Source: Branchiostoma floridae (Eukaryota > Chordata > Leptocardii > Amphioxiformes > Branchiostomatidae). Taken from it: a stretch of DNA of 64,000 bases. The notes under the pieces were generated by a model. It searched no databases, had not been told where the DNA came from, and was given only the letters and a program-made list of their open reading frames with translations. Every line of letters begins with the position of its first letter. Position 1 is the stretch's first letter. Made by a program: the position numbers and the translations under genes. Shown here piece after piece: positions 35,761 through 46,062 of the stretch. The DNA is taken from positions 6,285,669 through 6,349,668 of the forward strand of contig NC_049983.1 in NCBI RefSeq assembly GCF_000003815.2. Reading direction: 5' to 3'.

Positions 35761-38700
35761 AAAAATACTGAAGGAAGTTATTCTTTCACTATTCCGAAAG
35801 CGCTCTCACATCGACAAAAGTTCGCACTCACTCAGATCCAAAAAAGCGCTCACTCCTACAGCCGGGTTGGCAGGGAAGCCACCCGAAATGAGAGAACTTT
35901 TTGTTCTGTGTGTGAGAGAGAATTTCAGCGTTGTGTGTCGGAGAAAGATTGATGATTAAGACAATATCTTTAATATTTGGTATAAGTGATTTTTACTGTA
36001 TAGTGTATATCGTTACAAACTAAACAAAATGTCAGCGTTTATTTTGGGTTTTAAGTAAAAAATACTAAAAGAAGTTATTCTTTCACTACTCCAAAAGCGC
36101 TCTCACATCGACAAAAGTTCGCACTCACTCAGACCCCAAAAATCGCTCACTCCTACAGCCGCGTTGGCAGGGGAAGTTCCCGAAGTGAGAGAACTTTTTG
36201 TTCTGTGTGTGAGAGAGAATTTTAGCGTTGTGTGTCGGAAAAAGATTGATTGTCAAGACATTATCTTTAATATTTGGTATAAGTGATTGGTATTGTATAG
36301 TTTATATCGTTACAAACTAAACAAAATGTCTGCGTTTATTTTGCGTTTTAAGTAAAAAAAATACTAAAAGAAGTTGTTCTTTCACTATTCCGAAAGCGCT
36401 CTCACATCGACCAAAGTTCGCACTCACTCAGACCAAAAAAATCGCTCACTCCTACAGCCGCGTTGGCAGGGAAGCCTCCCGGAGTGAGAGAACTTTTTGT
36501 TCTGTGGGTGAGAGAGAATTTCAGCGTTGTGTGTCGGAGAAAGATTGATTATCAAGACAATATCTTTAATATTTGGTATAAGCGATTGTTATTGTATAGT
36601 GTATAGTGTATATCGTTACAAACTATACAAAATGTCAGCGTTTATTTTGCGTTTTTAATAAAAAATACTAAAAGAAGTTGTTCTTTCACTACTCCAAAAG
36701 CGCTCTCACATCGACCAAAGTTCGCTCTCACTCAGACCCCAAAAATCGCTCACTCCTACAGCCGGGTTGGCAGGGAAGCCTCCCAAAGTGAGAGAAGTTT
36801 TTGTTCTGTGGGTGAGAGAAAATTTCAGCGTTGTGTGTCGGAAAAAGATTGATTGTCAAGACAATGTCTTTAATATTTGGTATAAGTGATTGGTATTGTA
36901 TGGTGTATATCGTTACAAACTAAACAAAATGTCAGCGTTTATTTTGGGTTTTAAGGAAAAAATACTAAAAGAAGTTGTTCTTTCACTACTCCAAAAGCGC
37001 TCTCACATCGACAAAGTTTCGCTCTCACTCAGACCAAAAAAGCGCACACTCCTCCATCCGGGTTTGCAGAGAAAGCCTCCCGAAGTGGGAGAACTTTTTG
37101 TTCTGTGTGTGAGAGAGAATTTTAGCGTTGAGTGTCGGAAAAAGATTGATCGTCAAGACAATGTCTTTGGTTTAAGTGATTGTTAGTGTATGATGTATAT
37201 CGTTTCAAACTGTACAAAATGTCAGTGTTTAACATGCGTTTGAAGTAAAGAAATGATGAAAGAAGTTGTTCTTGCACTATTCCGAAAGCGCTCTCACATC
37301 GACCAAATTTCGCTCTCACTCAGACCCAAAAAATCGCTCACTCCTCTAGCCTGATCGGCGGGGAAGCCTCCGAGGTGAGAGACTTTTTGTTCCGTGGGTG
37401 AGGGAGAATTCTGCGTTGTGTCTACGGAACCAACGAAAGCGATGCGTTTCCCCTAATATAACAGAATGTCATTTTTGAAAAGGTTTATTATTGGAAACTG
37501 AAGAAAATGACGCTGTTCATTGCCTTTATGAAGATAAGAAAACTGAACCCGTCTACATCAGTAATGAAAGGCGCTCTCACATCGACCAAATTTCGCTCTC
37601 ACTCAGACTAAAATAAATCGCTCACTCCTCCAGCCTGATCGGCGGGGAAAGCCCCCGAGGTGAAAGAACTTTTTGTTCTGTGGGTGAGAGAGAATTTCTG
37701 CGTTGTGTGTCGGAATAAAGTGATTGTCGAGGAAATGTCTATAATATAACAGAATGTCATTGTTAAAATGGTTTATTATTTGAAACTGAAGAAAATGACA
37801 CTGTTCATTCCCCTTTAGAAGTTAAGAAAACTCAAGAAAGTTATTCTTCCACTACTCCGAAAGCGCTCTCACATCGACAAAGTTTCGCTCTCACTCAGAC
37901 CAAAGTAATCGCTCACTCCTCCAGCCGGGTTGGTAGGGGAAGCCTCGCGGAGTGAGAGAACTTTTTGTTCTGTGGGTGAGAGAGAATTTCAGCGTTGTGT
38001 GTCGGAATAATATGACTGTCGAGGAAATGTCTATAATATAACAGAATGTCATTGTTAAAAAGGTTTATTAGTGGAAACAAGAAAATGACACTGTTCATTG
38101 CCATTTGGAAGTTCAGAAAACTCAAGAAAGTTATTCTTCCACTACTCCGAAAGCGCTCTCACATCGACCATATTTCGCTCTCACTCAGACCAAAAAAATC
38201 GCTCACTCCTCTAGCCTGATCGGCGGGGAAAGCCTCCGAGGTGAGAGAACTTTTTGTTCCGTGGGTGAGGGAGAAATTCTGCGTTGTGTGTCGGAATGAT
38301 ATGATTGTCGAGGAAATGTCTATAATATAACAGAATGTCATTTTTGAAAAGGTTTATTATTGGAAACTGAAGAAAATGGCGCTGTTCATTGCCTTTAAGA
38401 AGATAAGAAAACTCAAGCAAGTTATTCTTCCACTTCTCCAAAGGCGCTCTCACATCGACCAAATTTCGCTCTCACTCAGACTAAAATAAATCGCTCACTC
38501 CTCCAGCCGGGTTGGCGGGGAAAGCCCCCGAGGTGAAAGAACTTTTTGTTCTGTGGGTGAGAGAGAATTTCTGCGTTGTGTGTCGGAATAAAGTGATTGT
38601 CGAGGAAATGTCTATAACATAACAGAATGTCATTGTTAAAATGGTTTATTATTGGAAACTGAAGAAAATAACACTGTTCATTGCCATTTGGAAGTTCAGA

Positions 38701-38850
38701 AAACTCAAGCAAGTTATTCTTCCACTACTCCGAAAGCGCTCTCACATCGACCAAATTTCGCTCTCACTCAGACGAAAAAATCGCTCACTCCTACAGCCGG
38801 GTTGGCAGGGAAAGCCTCGCGAAGTGAGAGAACTTTTTGTGCTGTGTGTG
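35761..38850 (-). repeat. Right array of ~292-bp repeats, part 3
   Basis: About eleven units, with 'aactttttgttctgt'-type cores near 35,895, 36,195, 36,490, 36,797, 37,097, 37,384, 37,668, 37,963, 38,250 and 38,540, and the terminal variant near 38,831. The order of spacer classes at 37.1-38.85 kb mirrors that at 17.3-18.7 kb on the left, so the outermost units of the two arms are matched in inverted order. Confidence 0.85.
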
Positions 38851-39864
38851 AGAGAGAATTCTAGTGTTTGTGTGTCGGAATAAAAATGTCTGCTGTATCA
38901 AAGAATAGTTTGTCTTTGGAAAGAATAATTCGATATGTGTTTGAGAGTTGATTTCTGCAAGTATTTGAGACAAAAAAATTGCACATTTGTTGTCGCGACA
39001 TATTCTCGTGGTGTCTGCACTATGTGAAGAATGCAATCAACCCCCAAAACTTTAAAGTCGTCGTACTTATACATCCGAACAAGTTCTCTTCAGGGACGGA
39101 TTGTTTTCCACCTTAAGCTTTCTTACCATGGGTGACTGACTTGCAGAAACTTCTTGCTGTGTATGTGAAAAAAAATTCAGCCTCAGTTTTTGGATAATAT
39201 TTGTTTTTACAGATATTATGTATGACTGCACGAACGATCGGAAAGAGTATCTTAGAAAAATATCGAGCGTGCAAGTTTGAGTCGGTGAAGGACAACTTAT
39301 ATGACATGTGTGCGTACATTCTATGAATCTATGAGACATTCCAGCTACGGTATATTTCAAATACATGTCTCTATGGGAAAAAGGCAAATCATATAAGCTA
39401 TATAACAGGTCAAAAGTCAAATTCATGCTGGCCATTGTATCGTTAATGCTGAAATAGAAATGGATTTGAATACCGGTCACGGTATTCACTAAAACAATAT
39501 AATAGCCTCTATATTGAAGAATAAAGTACATGTTGAACCGAGAAACCGCCTGTATATGCTTGCATTTATAACATTTGTGAAGAATGATATAGGACAACAC
39601 ATGGTAAAAAAATCACCTTTTGAAAATCTGTGACTGTGTGCGAAGTTTTTCAACTTTGGAGTGGGAGAGAAAAATCTGTCGATGTGTGCGACCTTTTCCA
39701 ACGGTTGTGTGAGAGAGAAAAATCTGTCAATGTGTGCGACCTTTTTCCACTGTTGTGTGAGAGAGAAAAATCTGTCTGTGTGTGAGACCTTTTTCAACCC
39801 TTCTGTGTGAGAGAAAATTCGTTCTATGTATACGTTTAATTTTGCAACACTTGGCCCCCAATAC
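38850..39864 (-). repeat. Right terminal domain of the giant element
   Basis: This is the inverted partner of 16,212-17,230, including the four 48-bp subterminal repeats at about 39,625-39,785 and the end sequence at 39,864. Translated frames in the two arms differ at only a few positions, for example the ends of the ~175-codon frames at 16,476 and 39,600. Confidence 0.8.
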
Positions 39865-42406
39865 CCATCGTTCCATAGCCCTGTCATGTTGTAGCCTTGG
39901 TAGATGGTCCCTCCACATGCTCTGGTTCGCGCCTCTGAGGTCCGTTTGGGCTTGTCTAAGCATTGCTGGACGTACGCTCTGCCAGTTCCTTTCTGCTCCA
40001 CTGTTTCCCAATGTTTCGAAAGCTTGCCCGCCAATCCAGGGTTCCCTATTTTGTCGTAAGGGCACTGCTTGCTCTGGACGTCCGTTCAGCCAGGGTTCTC
40101 TGTTATTTTGTGGGGGCGGTATTGGAGCATTATAGTCGTTCCAGGGTTCCTTGAATCTTTTCCCAGCAGGATTTGGGTCCTGGTAACCATTCTGAGTCGC
40201 CTTCCTTCTTTGTGAGGGAGAGATCTGATGGGACTCAGGTCGTAGCGAGGACAGGTGGGAAGTGTTTCCTCTCTGTTGTGGGGCGTTACTTCTCCTTCCT
40301 CTGTTGTATGTACCCAGACCAACTGTTGGATGTATAGCCTCTTTTAAGTTAGCAGCTAGAACTTTTACACCACCGCGGTTAAGGTGATAGCCATCATCCT
40401 TGAATAGCACTCGTTTGATCGAGCCATTTTCCTCCATATTGTCGTTGTCCGCAACACTTATGTAGCCGCATTCTTGGCCGAGGATGTGAATGAAGGCGTT
40501 AACTTGCTTTGCGATTTCCATCAGGTGACGGTCATTTCTTGGCGGTATAGAGGACAAGACTATGGCTGCGTTTGGGAATTTGTCGTGAGTTGTCGCAACA
40601 AGTCGTCTCATGTTCTCGGTCACCCCGCTTGCAGCCCGTTCTTGCTTTACATCATTGGTACCCACATGGTACACGATACATTTAGGGTTGGAGAAAGGGG
40701 TGGTTTCTATGATGTCTATAGCTTCAGGAATGGTCATTCCCGGTTGCTTGTGGACTTGCTTGTCTGGGTATAATATACTTGGCATAATACTTCGTGTGTT
40801 TGAATCACCGATAACCACAATTTCTGNNNNNNNNNNNNNNNNNNNNNNNNNNNNNNNNNNNNNNNNNNNNNNNNNNNNNNNNNNNNNNNNNNNNNNNNNN
40901 NNNNNNNNNNNNNNNNNNNNNNNNNNAATTGTGCTGGATATGTCGTTTGTTGTTACCTTGGATTAGATCATCGGAGATCTGTTCTTCTGGAACTGTTGTA
41001 TTATCCGACAGCACATCAAACTTGTTGCTAGTGTTGATGTTGGGCACAACGTTAACTGTATTGTCAGGATCTCTTGGTAAGAAGGATTCGTTTAGGAAGT
41101 CGTCCGTCTGACTTGTACGATCCACGCTCCTATCACTTTTCTGTTCCAATAGCGTCATCTTATATCGCAGTTTTTTGTTCTCTGTTTCCAGTGAAGTAAT
41201 GCGTCTTTTCAGCACGTCAATGTCGCATGCCTTTATCACTTTCTCGGTAGGAGTATCATTTGTTTTAGACAATAGAGTTTCCATGTTGGAAATGCGCGAC
41301 GACAAGGTGTCAATCTGTGAGATGTGCTCATACAATGCGTCGAACTTCTCATTTTCTTGAACAATTCTGTTGGTCAAAACAGCCTCAAGTTTCTCAACAG
41401 TACAATGGAGCATAGAAAGTCTGTCATTGTTGATCTTTGGAATAGTCTCTGTTTCGAAACGAACATTGAGTTCTTTTCGAATCAACTCGTTGCTGTTGTT
41501 GTTGTTTCCATCGCTAACGCTTGCTGTACCGGCAATGCTCTTTGGAATGGTTTCAGTTGTGTATCGAACGTTGTATTCGCATTGTGAGGGAGAGATTGAA
41601 TTGGTGCTGTCAACAACGCCGTCAAATGAACAACTATTGCAAACAAACACACCCTCATCACCTTTTATGAACTCATGAAGAAGGAATTCATGCACTCCAG
41701 TACAAGCATGGTGGAACCAGTTTTGACACACGTTACACTGGATCACACCGACGTCTGCAGGACCGGCGCGCTCACATTCCTTGCACACAACAATCTCACA
41801 ATCCATGTCCGAAATTGTACTTGTTGAAGTCACCAATTTTTTCAATTCTTCAAAGGTGTACATTACCCAGAGATAGCAGGCTGAGCTTTGTACCAGAATC
41901 TTGGAAGTATGATAGATGTGAAGGGTTACAGTACCGTACACTTCGTTTGTGACTGGATCCTGGAAAGGTGCTGAAAGTTGGTGACCATTCCTTCCTTTGT
42001 TCTCAGCAGACATGTTGTAATGCTTTTCAACAATCTCTATCCACTTTTTCTCCGAACCTGCCGGGATATGCACTGTCACACTGTTTTCATTGTACTGGAT
42101 GAAGTAACTATCACTTGGTTTGGCCTTTTTATCTCGTTTCGCTGACTCTGCGATCTCGTTTGTCTGATCGTATTTCTGTCGACGCTCGCCGTCTGACAAA
42201 ACATAGAATGCCTTGCTTACCTCGCCAAACTTTTGACGGGCCGTAGCCAGGAGCCGCTTGTCTTTCGTAGTTTTGACGATGTTGTCGTATTTCTTCACTT
42301 CTTCTTTGTACACAGAGATGATTGTGCTTTCCGTTGAGTCGCTTGCTACTCCAAGTAAACTGTATAACTTGCCGGGTGATCGCTTCTTCTGATCGTCGTT
42401 CGTCAT
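39865..42406 (-). CDS. J-like / PHD / coiled-coil / SGNH hydrolase protein (retroelement ORF1-like), 3' end cut
   Basis: Reading down from ATG at 42,406: residues 10-75 resemble a DnaJ domain ('[13 protein letters not shown]' ... '[14 protein letters not shown]') but lack the HPD motif needed to stimulate Hsp70. A middle module with '[13 protein letters not shown]' and '[12 protein letters not shown]' follows, then a PHD finger at about 205-260 ('CKEC', '[14 protein letters not shown]', 'CNSC'), then a long coiled coil (about 330-420). After a 100-N gap (40,827-40,926) comes an SGNH/GDSL hydrolase with 'GDSNTRS', 'GTND' and 'DGYHLN', so Ser, Gly/Asn, Asp and His positions are all present. PHD plus esterase in one ORF is known from CR1-type LINE ORF1; the J-like part is extra. 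The Pro/Arg/Asn-rich tail runs into the giant element at 39,864, so the native C-terminus is lost. It could also be a domesticated host gene. Confidence 0.75.
40827..40926. other. Assembly gap (100 N) within the PHD/SGNH gene
   Basis: A placeholder-length gap. The upstream and downstream frames do not join in phase across 100 N, so its true length is unknown. Confidence 1.
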
Positions 42407-42701
42407 TTTGTCCGCTTGGGTCCGACGCTTGAATCTCTGTTCTCAGAACGTTACAGTTGCACGGTTGAATTCCGTACAAAACTTGGCTTGTATAACTCGA
42501 CAAGTCGGCTTGAATAACTCGACAAACTTTACGATATATATGAAAATAAATATCTAAGATGGTTCTATACGATACCACCAGAAGATTAACACACTTTGAG
42601 TGATCCTATTACAGTAAAAGTAGGCAAAAGTAGGGAAATTCGTCACACTCAAGCGGAGCGGTGAAACGGAGATGTTCGCCTCGCCGCCATCGAATTCGAA
42701 C
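42407..42701. other. Upstream sequence of the PHD/SGNH reading frame
   Basis: On the minus strand this lies before the ATG at 42,406. It includes a repeated 'ataactcgacaa' phrase (near 42,494 and 42,517) and a short AT-rich stretch near 42,530. No splice site or promoter is firm. Confidence 0.35.
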
Positions 42702-42801
42702 NNNNNNNNNNNNNNNNNNNNNNNNNNNNNNNNNNNNNNNNNNNNNNNNNNNNNNNNNNNNNNNNNNNNNNNNNNNNNNNNNNNNNNNNNNNNNNNNNNN
42801 N
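42702..42801. other. Assembly gap (100 N)
   Basis: Placeholder gap between the PHD/SGNH gene and the 719-bp tandem duplication. Confidence 1.
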
Positions 42802-42827
42802 GCCAACGCCAATCTCCCCGATCCAGC

Positions 42828-43546
42828 TTGAGGGACGACTGCAGTGTGCAAGATGTCACGGTAGCTTGAGGGATGAATCTACTCTACTATATACTGCATA
42901 CTTCTCAACGGATGGACCCTCGCTGTAGTATCATCTGGAACTCCGGACCCAGAATGATCCCGTACATCACAAGAAAGCACCGAGAAGCAAGACGAGCCCT
43001 CTACGAAGACGCATGCTGGACTAAACCATCGCCGCCAAGTCGAGCACAAGGAAGACACTGAGATACCACCGAGTGCGCCACGAAACTACCATCACTGCCC
43101 ACCACACCAGCGAGAAAGGGAAGAAAGGGGACGTCATCCACAAGTTGTCCAAAGCCCGCAAGATGCTGAGAAGCCAGAGCTACACGCCAGAGCAAGATAA
43201 ACAGCTGAGGGAAGACAACATCTCGGAAAAAGACGGATCAGGGCACCCCTTACTTCTTGATTATCGAATGTGTAAACAGACCTTTTTATGACATGTGTAA
43301 TTGTTCTAGAACAATAGATGAAGTCATAGGTCATAGGTCACTTAAGGTCAGGGCAACCTGCCCCTAGGATCTAAGGTGCAAAATGTACCAGGGCAGAATG
43401 CACTGGAAAGGTATATAAGTGCAAACTTCACTGTACTTGTGCCATTTAGCCTCTAGCCACTGAAGAAGCTGTACATAGCGAAACTAGTTTGGCCGACAGG
43501 CTGAATAAAAGTTCAAAACTTGAACTATGCGGCTCCAGATGTCTTT
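42828..43546 (+). repeat. 719-bp tandem unit, copy 1
   Basis: Appears identical to 43,547-44,265; all open frames inside are repeated 719 bp later with the same residues. It contains frames of 60-72 codons without recognised domains. The end has a TATA-like 'ggtatataagtgc' and a hammerhead-like string (43,456-43,493). It may be a non-autonomous retroelement unit. Confidence 0.9.
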
Positions 43547-44265
43547 TTGAGGGACGACTGCAGTGTGCAAGATGTCACGGTAGCTTGAGGGATGAATCTA
43601 CTCTACTATATACTGCATACTTCTCAACGGATGGACCCTCGCTGTAGTATCATCTGGAACTCCGGACCCAGAATGATCCCGTACATCACAAGAAAGCACC
43701 GAGAAGCAAGACGAGCCCTCTACGAAGACGCATGCTGGACTAAACCATCGCCGCCAAGTCGAGCACAAGGAAGACACTGAGATACCACCGAGTGCGCCAC
43801 GAAACTACCATCACTGCCCACCACACCAGCGAGAAAGGGAAGAAAGGGGACGTCATCCACAAGTTGTCCAAAGCCCGCAAGATGCTGAGAAGCCAGAGCT
43901 ACACGCCAGAGCAAGATAAACAGCTGAGGGAAGACAACATCTCGGAAAAAGACGGATCAGGGCACCCCTTACTTCTTGATTATCGAATGTGTAAACAGAC
44001 CTTTTTATGACATGTGTAATTGTTCTAGAACAATAGATGAAGTCATAGGTCATAGGTCACTTAAGGTCAGGGCAACCTGCCCCTAGGATCTAAGGTGCAA
44101 AATGTACCAGGGCAGAATGCACTGGAAAGGTATATAAGTGCAAACTTCACTGTACTTGTGCCATTTAGCCTCTAGCCACTGAAGAAGCTGTACATAGCGA
44201 AACTAGTTTGGCCGACAGGCTGAATAAAAGTTCAAAACTTGAACTATGCGGCTCCAGATGTCTTT
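43547..44265 (+). repeat. 719-bp tandem unit, copy 2
   Basis: Exact repeat of copy 1. The lack of differences points to a very recent event, or to an assembly collapse/expansion next to a gap. Confidence 0.9.
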
Positions 44266-44356
44266 TTGAGGGACGACTGCAGTGTGCAAGATGTCACGGT
44301 AGCTTGAGGGATGAATCTACTCTACTATATACTGCATACTTCTCAACGGATGGACC
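44266..44356 (+). repeat. 719-bp tandem unit, partial copy 3
   Basis: The first ~91 bp of the unit are repeated again ('gagggacgactgcagtgtgc' onward), then the sequence diverges after 'aacggatggacc'. A head-to-tail array ending in a partial unit is typical of Penelope-like or retrozyme-like insertions, or of slippage. Confidence 0.85.
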
Positions 44357-44469
44357 TCAGGGGAAGGAGTTTCGCCTCCAATTGCAAAGGGGGTACTGTT
44401 TTAGGTTGTGTTTGCGTGTTTGCACCTATAACTCAGGATCCTTTTAATGTCCTACTTGAGGAACCTAAC

Positions 44470-44605
44470 CAAAGCTAGGTACTCATTTTCACCTGAGTGA
44501 AGTGAGGAAAGTCGTGTAAGGTGCCTTTCCCAAGGGCACAATGTGCGAGCAGATCAGGGGATTCAAACCCAGGACATCTGGGCTTTGAGCCAAACACCCT
44601 ACTAT
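44470..44605 (-). repeat. tRNA-derived SINE copy
   Basis: On the minus strand the head reads 'TGTTTGGCTCAAAGCCCAGA', then 'GGGTTTGAATCCC' (B-box-like), then the body 'cttgggaaaggcacctt' and 'cacttcactcaggtgaaaat'. It matches the copies at 6,340 and 9,055 and the plus-strand copy at 45,755. Confidence 0.65.
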
Positions 44606-45750
44606 GGGATGTAAGGTTTCCCTCCATCCACACCTGGTGTCCCCATAGTTAATCTGTGAGCAGCAGGGTTTATTTATCTGTACCTACACCTTTCCCAGCA
44701 GGCCTCACCCCAGGGTTGGGTACACAAACTTGTACTGGGGGATCTCATGTCAAACCTGTACACAAGTACTGACACACTTACTAATAGAATACACCACATG
44801 GCTAGGTAAACTCTTTATACTTTTACTGCAGATCATTAGAGTAAATGACCATATATATTTTAGATGGTTTGTAGTTCTTGAAACTTGATCTAAGGCTATA
44901 GCCTATGTTGACTTGGTTATAAGGATGACACCCTCTGGGAACCCCCAAAAAACTGATGCAAGTGTGCAAATGCAAAAAAAAAGTTAAATCGCCCAAGAAA
45001 AATTGCCTTCAATATGAAATCTAAGTGGCCAGGAAGGTTGAACAAATGACTTGACACTCAGAGTATGGAATACCGAAGAATAGATTCTTCAATTTTTTTT
45101 CTTTGATTTTGGATTTGACTTTGGTATTCTATGACTGTTCATTTTTCTGATATTTTTTTTTGCAATTTACTATGATATAAATATTTGCCCATTTTGTATG
45201 ATTTACAGTATGGTTGAAAATTAACAGAAATTGAAGCATGCATGGATGTCATCCATAGAATCAAATCAACATGGTCTACTATGTAATATAGAGATGATAG
45301 GAAAAAGTTGATGCTACCACAAGAATTCCCGACCTTGCAAACCTTAGGCTTACTTTTACATGTACTTCAACACTGTAGTGCATTAACCAACAAACATGTC
45401 CTCCTGTAACCCCTGCTGTGTTGGATCCATTTGGTACCCATGCCTGCATGTGTTTGTTGATGTTTCTGGTACAGCATGCTAGTTAGCCAACAGTGGTGGG
45501 CCCTGTGGAAATGTAATATGTTCTGTGAGCTGCCCTTTGGCACACTTGTGTTGTTCAGGGTGAACTGGGCTTGTCTAGAGTTTCCCACATTTAGTTTTGA
45601 CTCCATGAAGAGTGCTACTTAAACCTACATGTAAAAGCTTGTTAAGTTTATGACTGTTAGTTCAACAATTGTTATGTTGTGAGGACAGTGTTGCACAGTT
45701 CATAAATTGTGGGCCTGGATTTTTCTTACAATTCTTTGTGACATCGAATA
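44606..45750. other. No gene recognised; expected region of the missing last IDH3 exon
   Basis: I searched the minus strand here for the C-terminal exon of the IDH3 gene and found no frame matching the family's usual TPDIGG-type end. A 79-codon minus-strand frame at 45,367-45,606 has no similarity. The rest is AT-rich. Confidence 0.4.
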
Positions 45751-45754
45751 CCTG

Positions 45755-45905
45755 GGCTAGTGGCTGAGAGGTCAAAGATTCTATTCCTAGCATTTCTGGC
45801 TAGACTTTATTGTTTTTTGAGAAAGACACTTCATACTTCTTCCTCACTAAACCAGGGTGTAAATCTAGATGATGACTTTGGTTGGGGAGGTAAAAGGCGA
45901 TGGGA
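45755..45905 (+). repeat. tRNA-derived SINE copy (plus strand)
   Basis: A-box-like 'ggctagtggctgagaggtca', B-box-like 'gattctattcct', then the body with 'gagaaagacacttca', 'ttcctcactaaaccagggtg' and 'ttggttggggaggtaaaagg'. Same family as the minus-strand copies at 9,055 and 44,470. Confidence 0.65.
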
Positions 45906-46062
45906 GGAGAGGGCCTGAAAAGGGCTATGGGATTACTCTTGCCTGTACCTATACCTACATGTATACCTTTCATGAGCACAAACAGTAATGGTATCGCGAT
46001 GTGAAAAATCTCTATAGTTACTAGGCTAAGCTAAGGGTAATGTTACTGATAGGTCTCCCTAC

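Larger units (their letters stand above)
16212..39864. mobile_element. Giant (~23.65 kb) foldback-type element with repeat-array arms
   Basis: The sequence starting 'gtattgggggccaagtgttg' at 16,212 is found as its reverse complement ending at 39,864. Collinear inverted similarity extends about 1 kb at each end (roughly 98% by eye) and then as arrays of the same ~292-bp repeat in opposite orientation (17.2-23.5 kb versus 31.7-38.9 kb). This is the layout of foldback elements of flies and TU elements of sea urchins (established knowledge), here much larger. No transposase was recognised. The target-site duplication is ambiguous because the end itself is palindromic (GTAT/ATAC); a TA duplication is possible. 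The left flank is a CUB gene intron and the right flank is the SGNH reading frame. Confidence 0.7.

Noticed and set aside
40086-40818. Plus-strand frames over the SGNH gene
   Set aside because: Antisense shadows of a frame with clear catalytic motifs.
42129-42578. 149-codon minus-strand frame
   Set aside because: It overlaps the J-like/PHD gene in another frame and has no domain; it is a shadow.
45367-45606. Minus-strand 79-codon frame as the missing IDH3 last exon
   Set aside because: No similarity to the family's C-terminus; splicing to the nearby CCACAG acceptor gives a stop after six codons.
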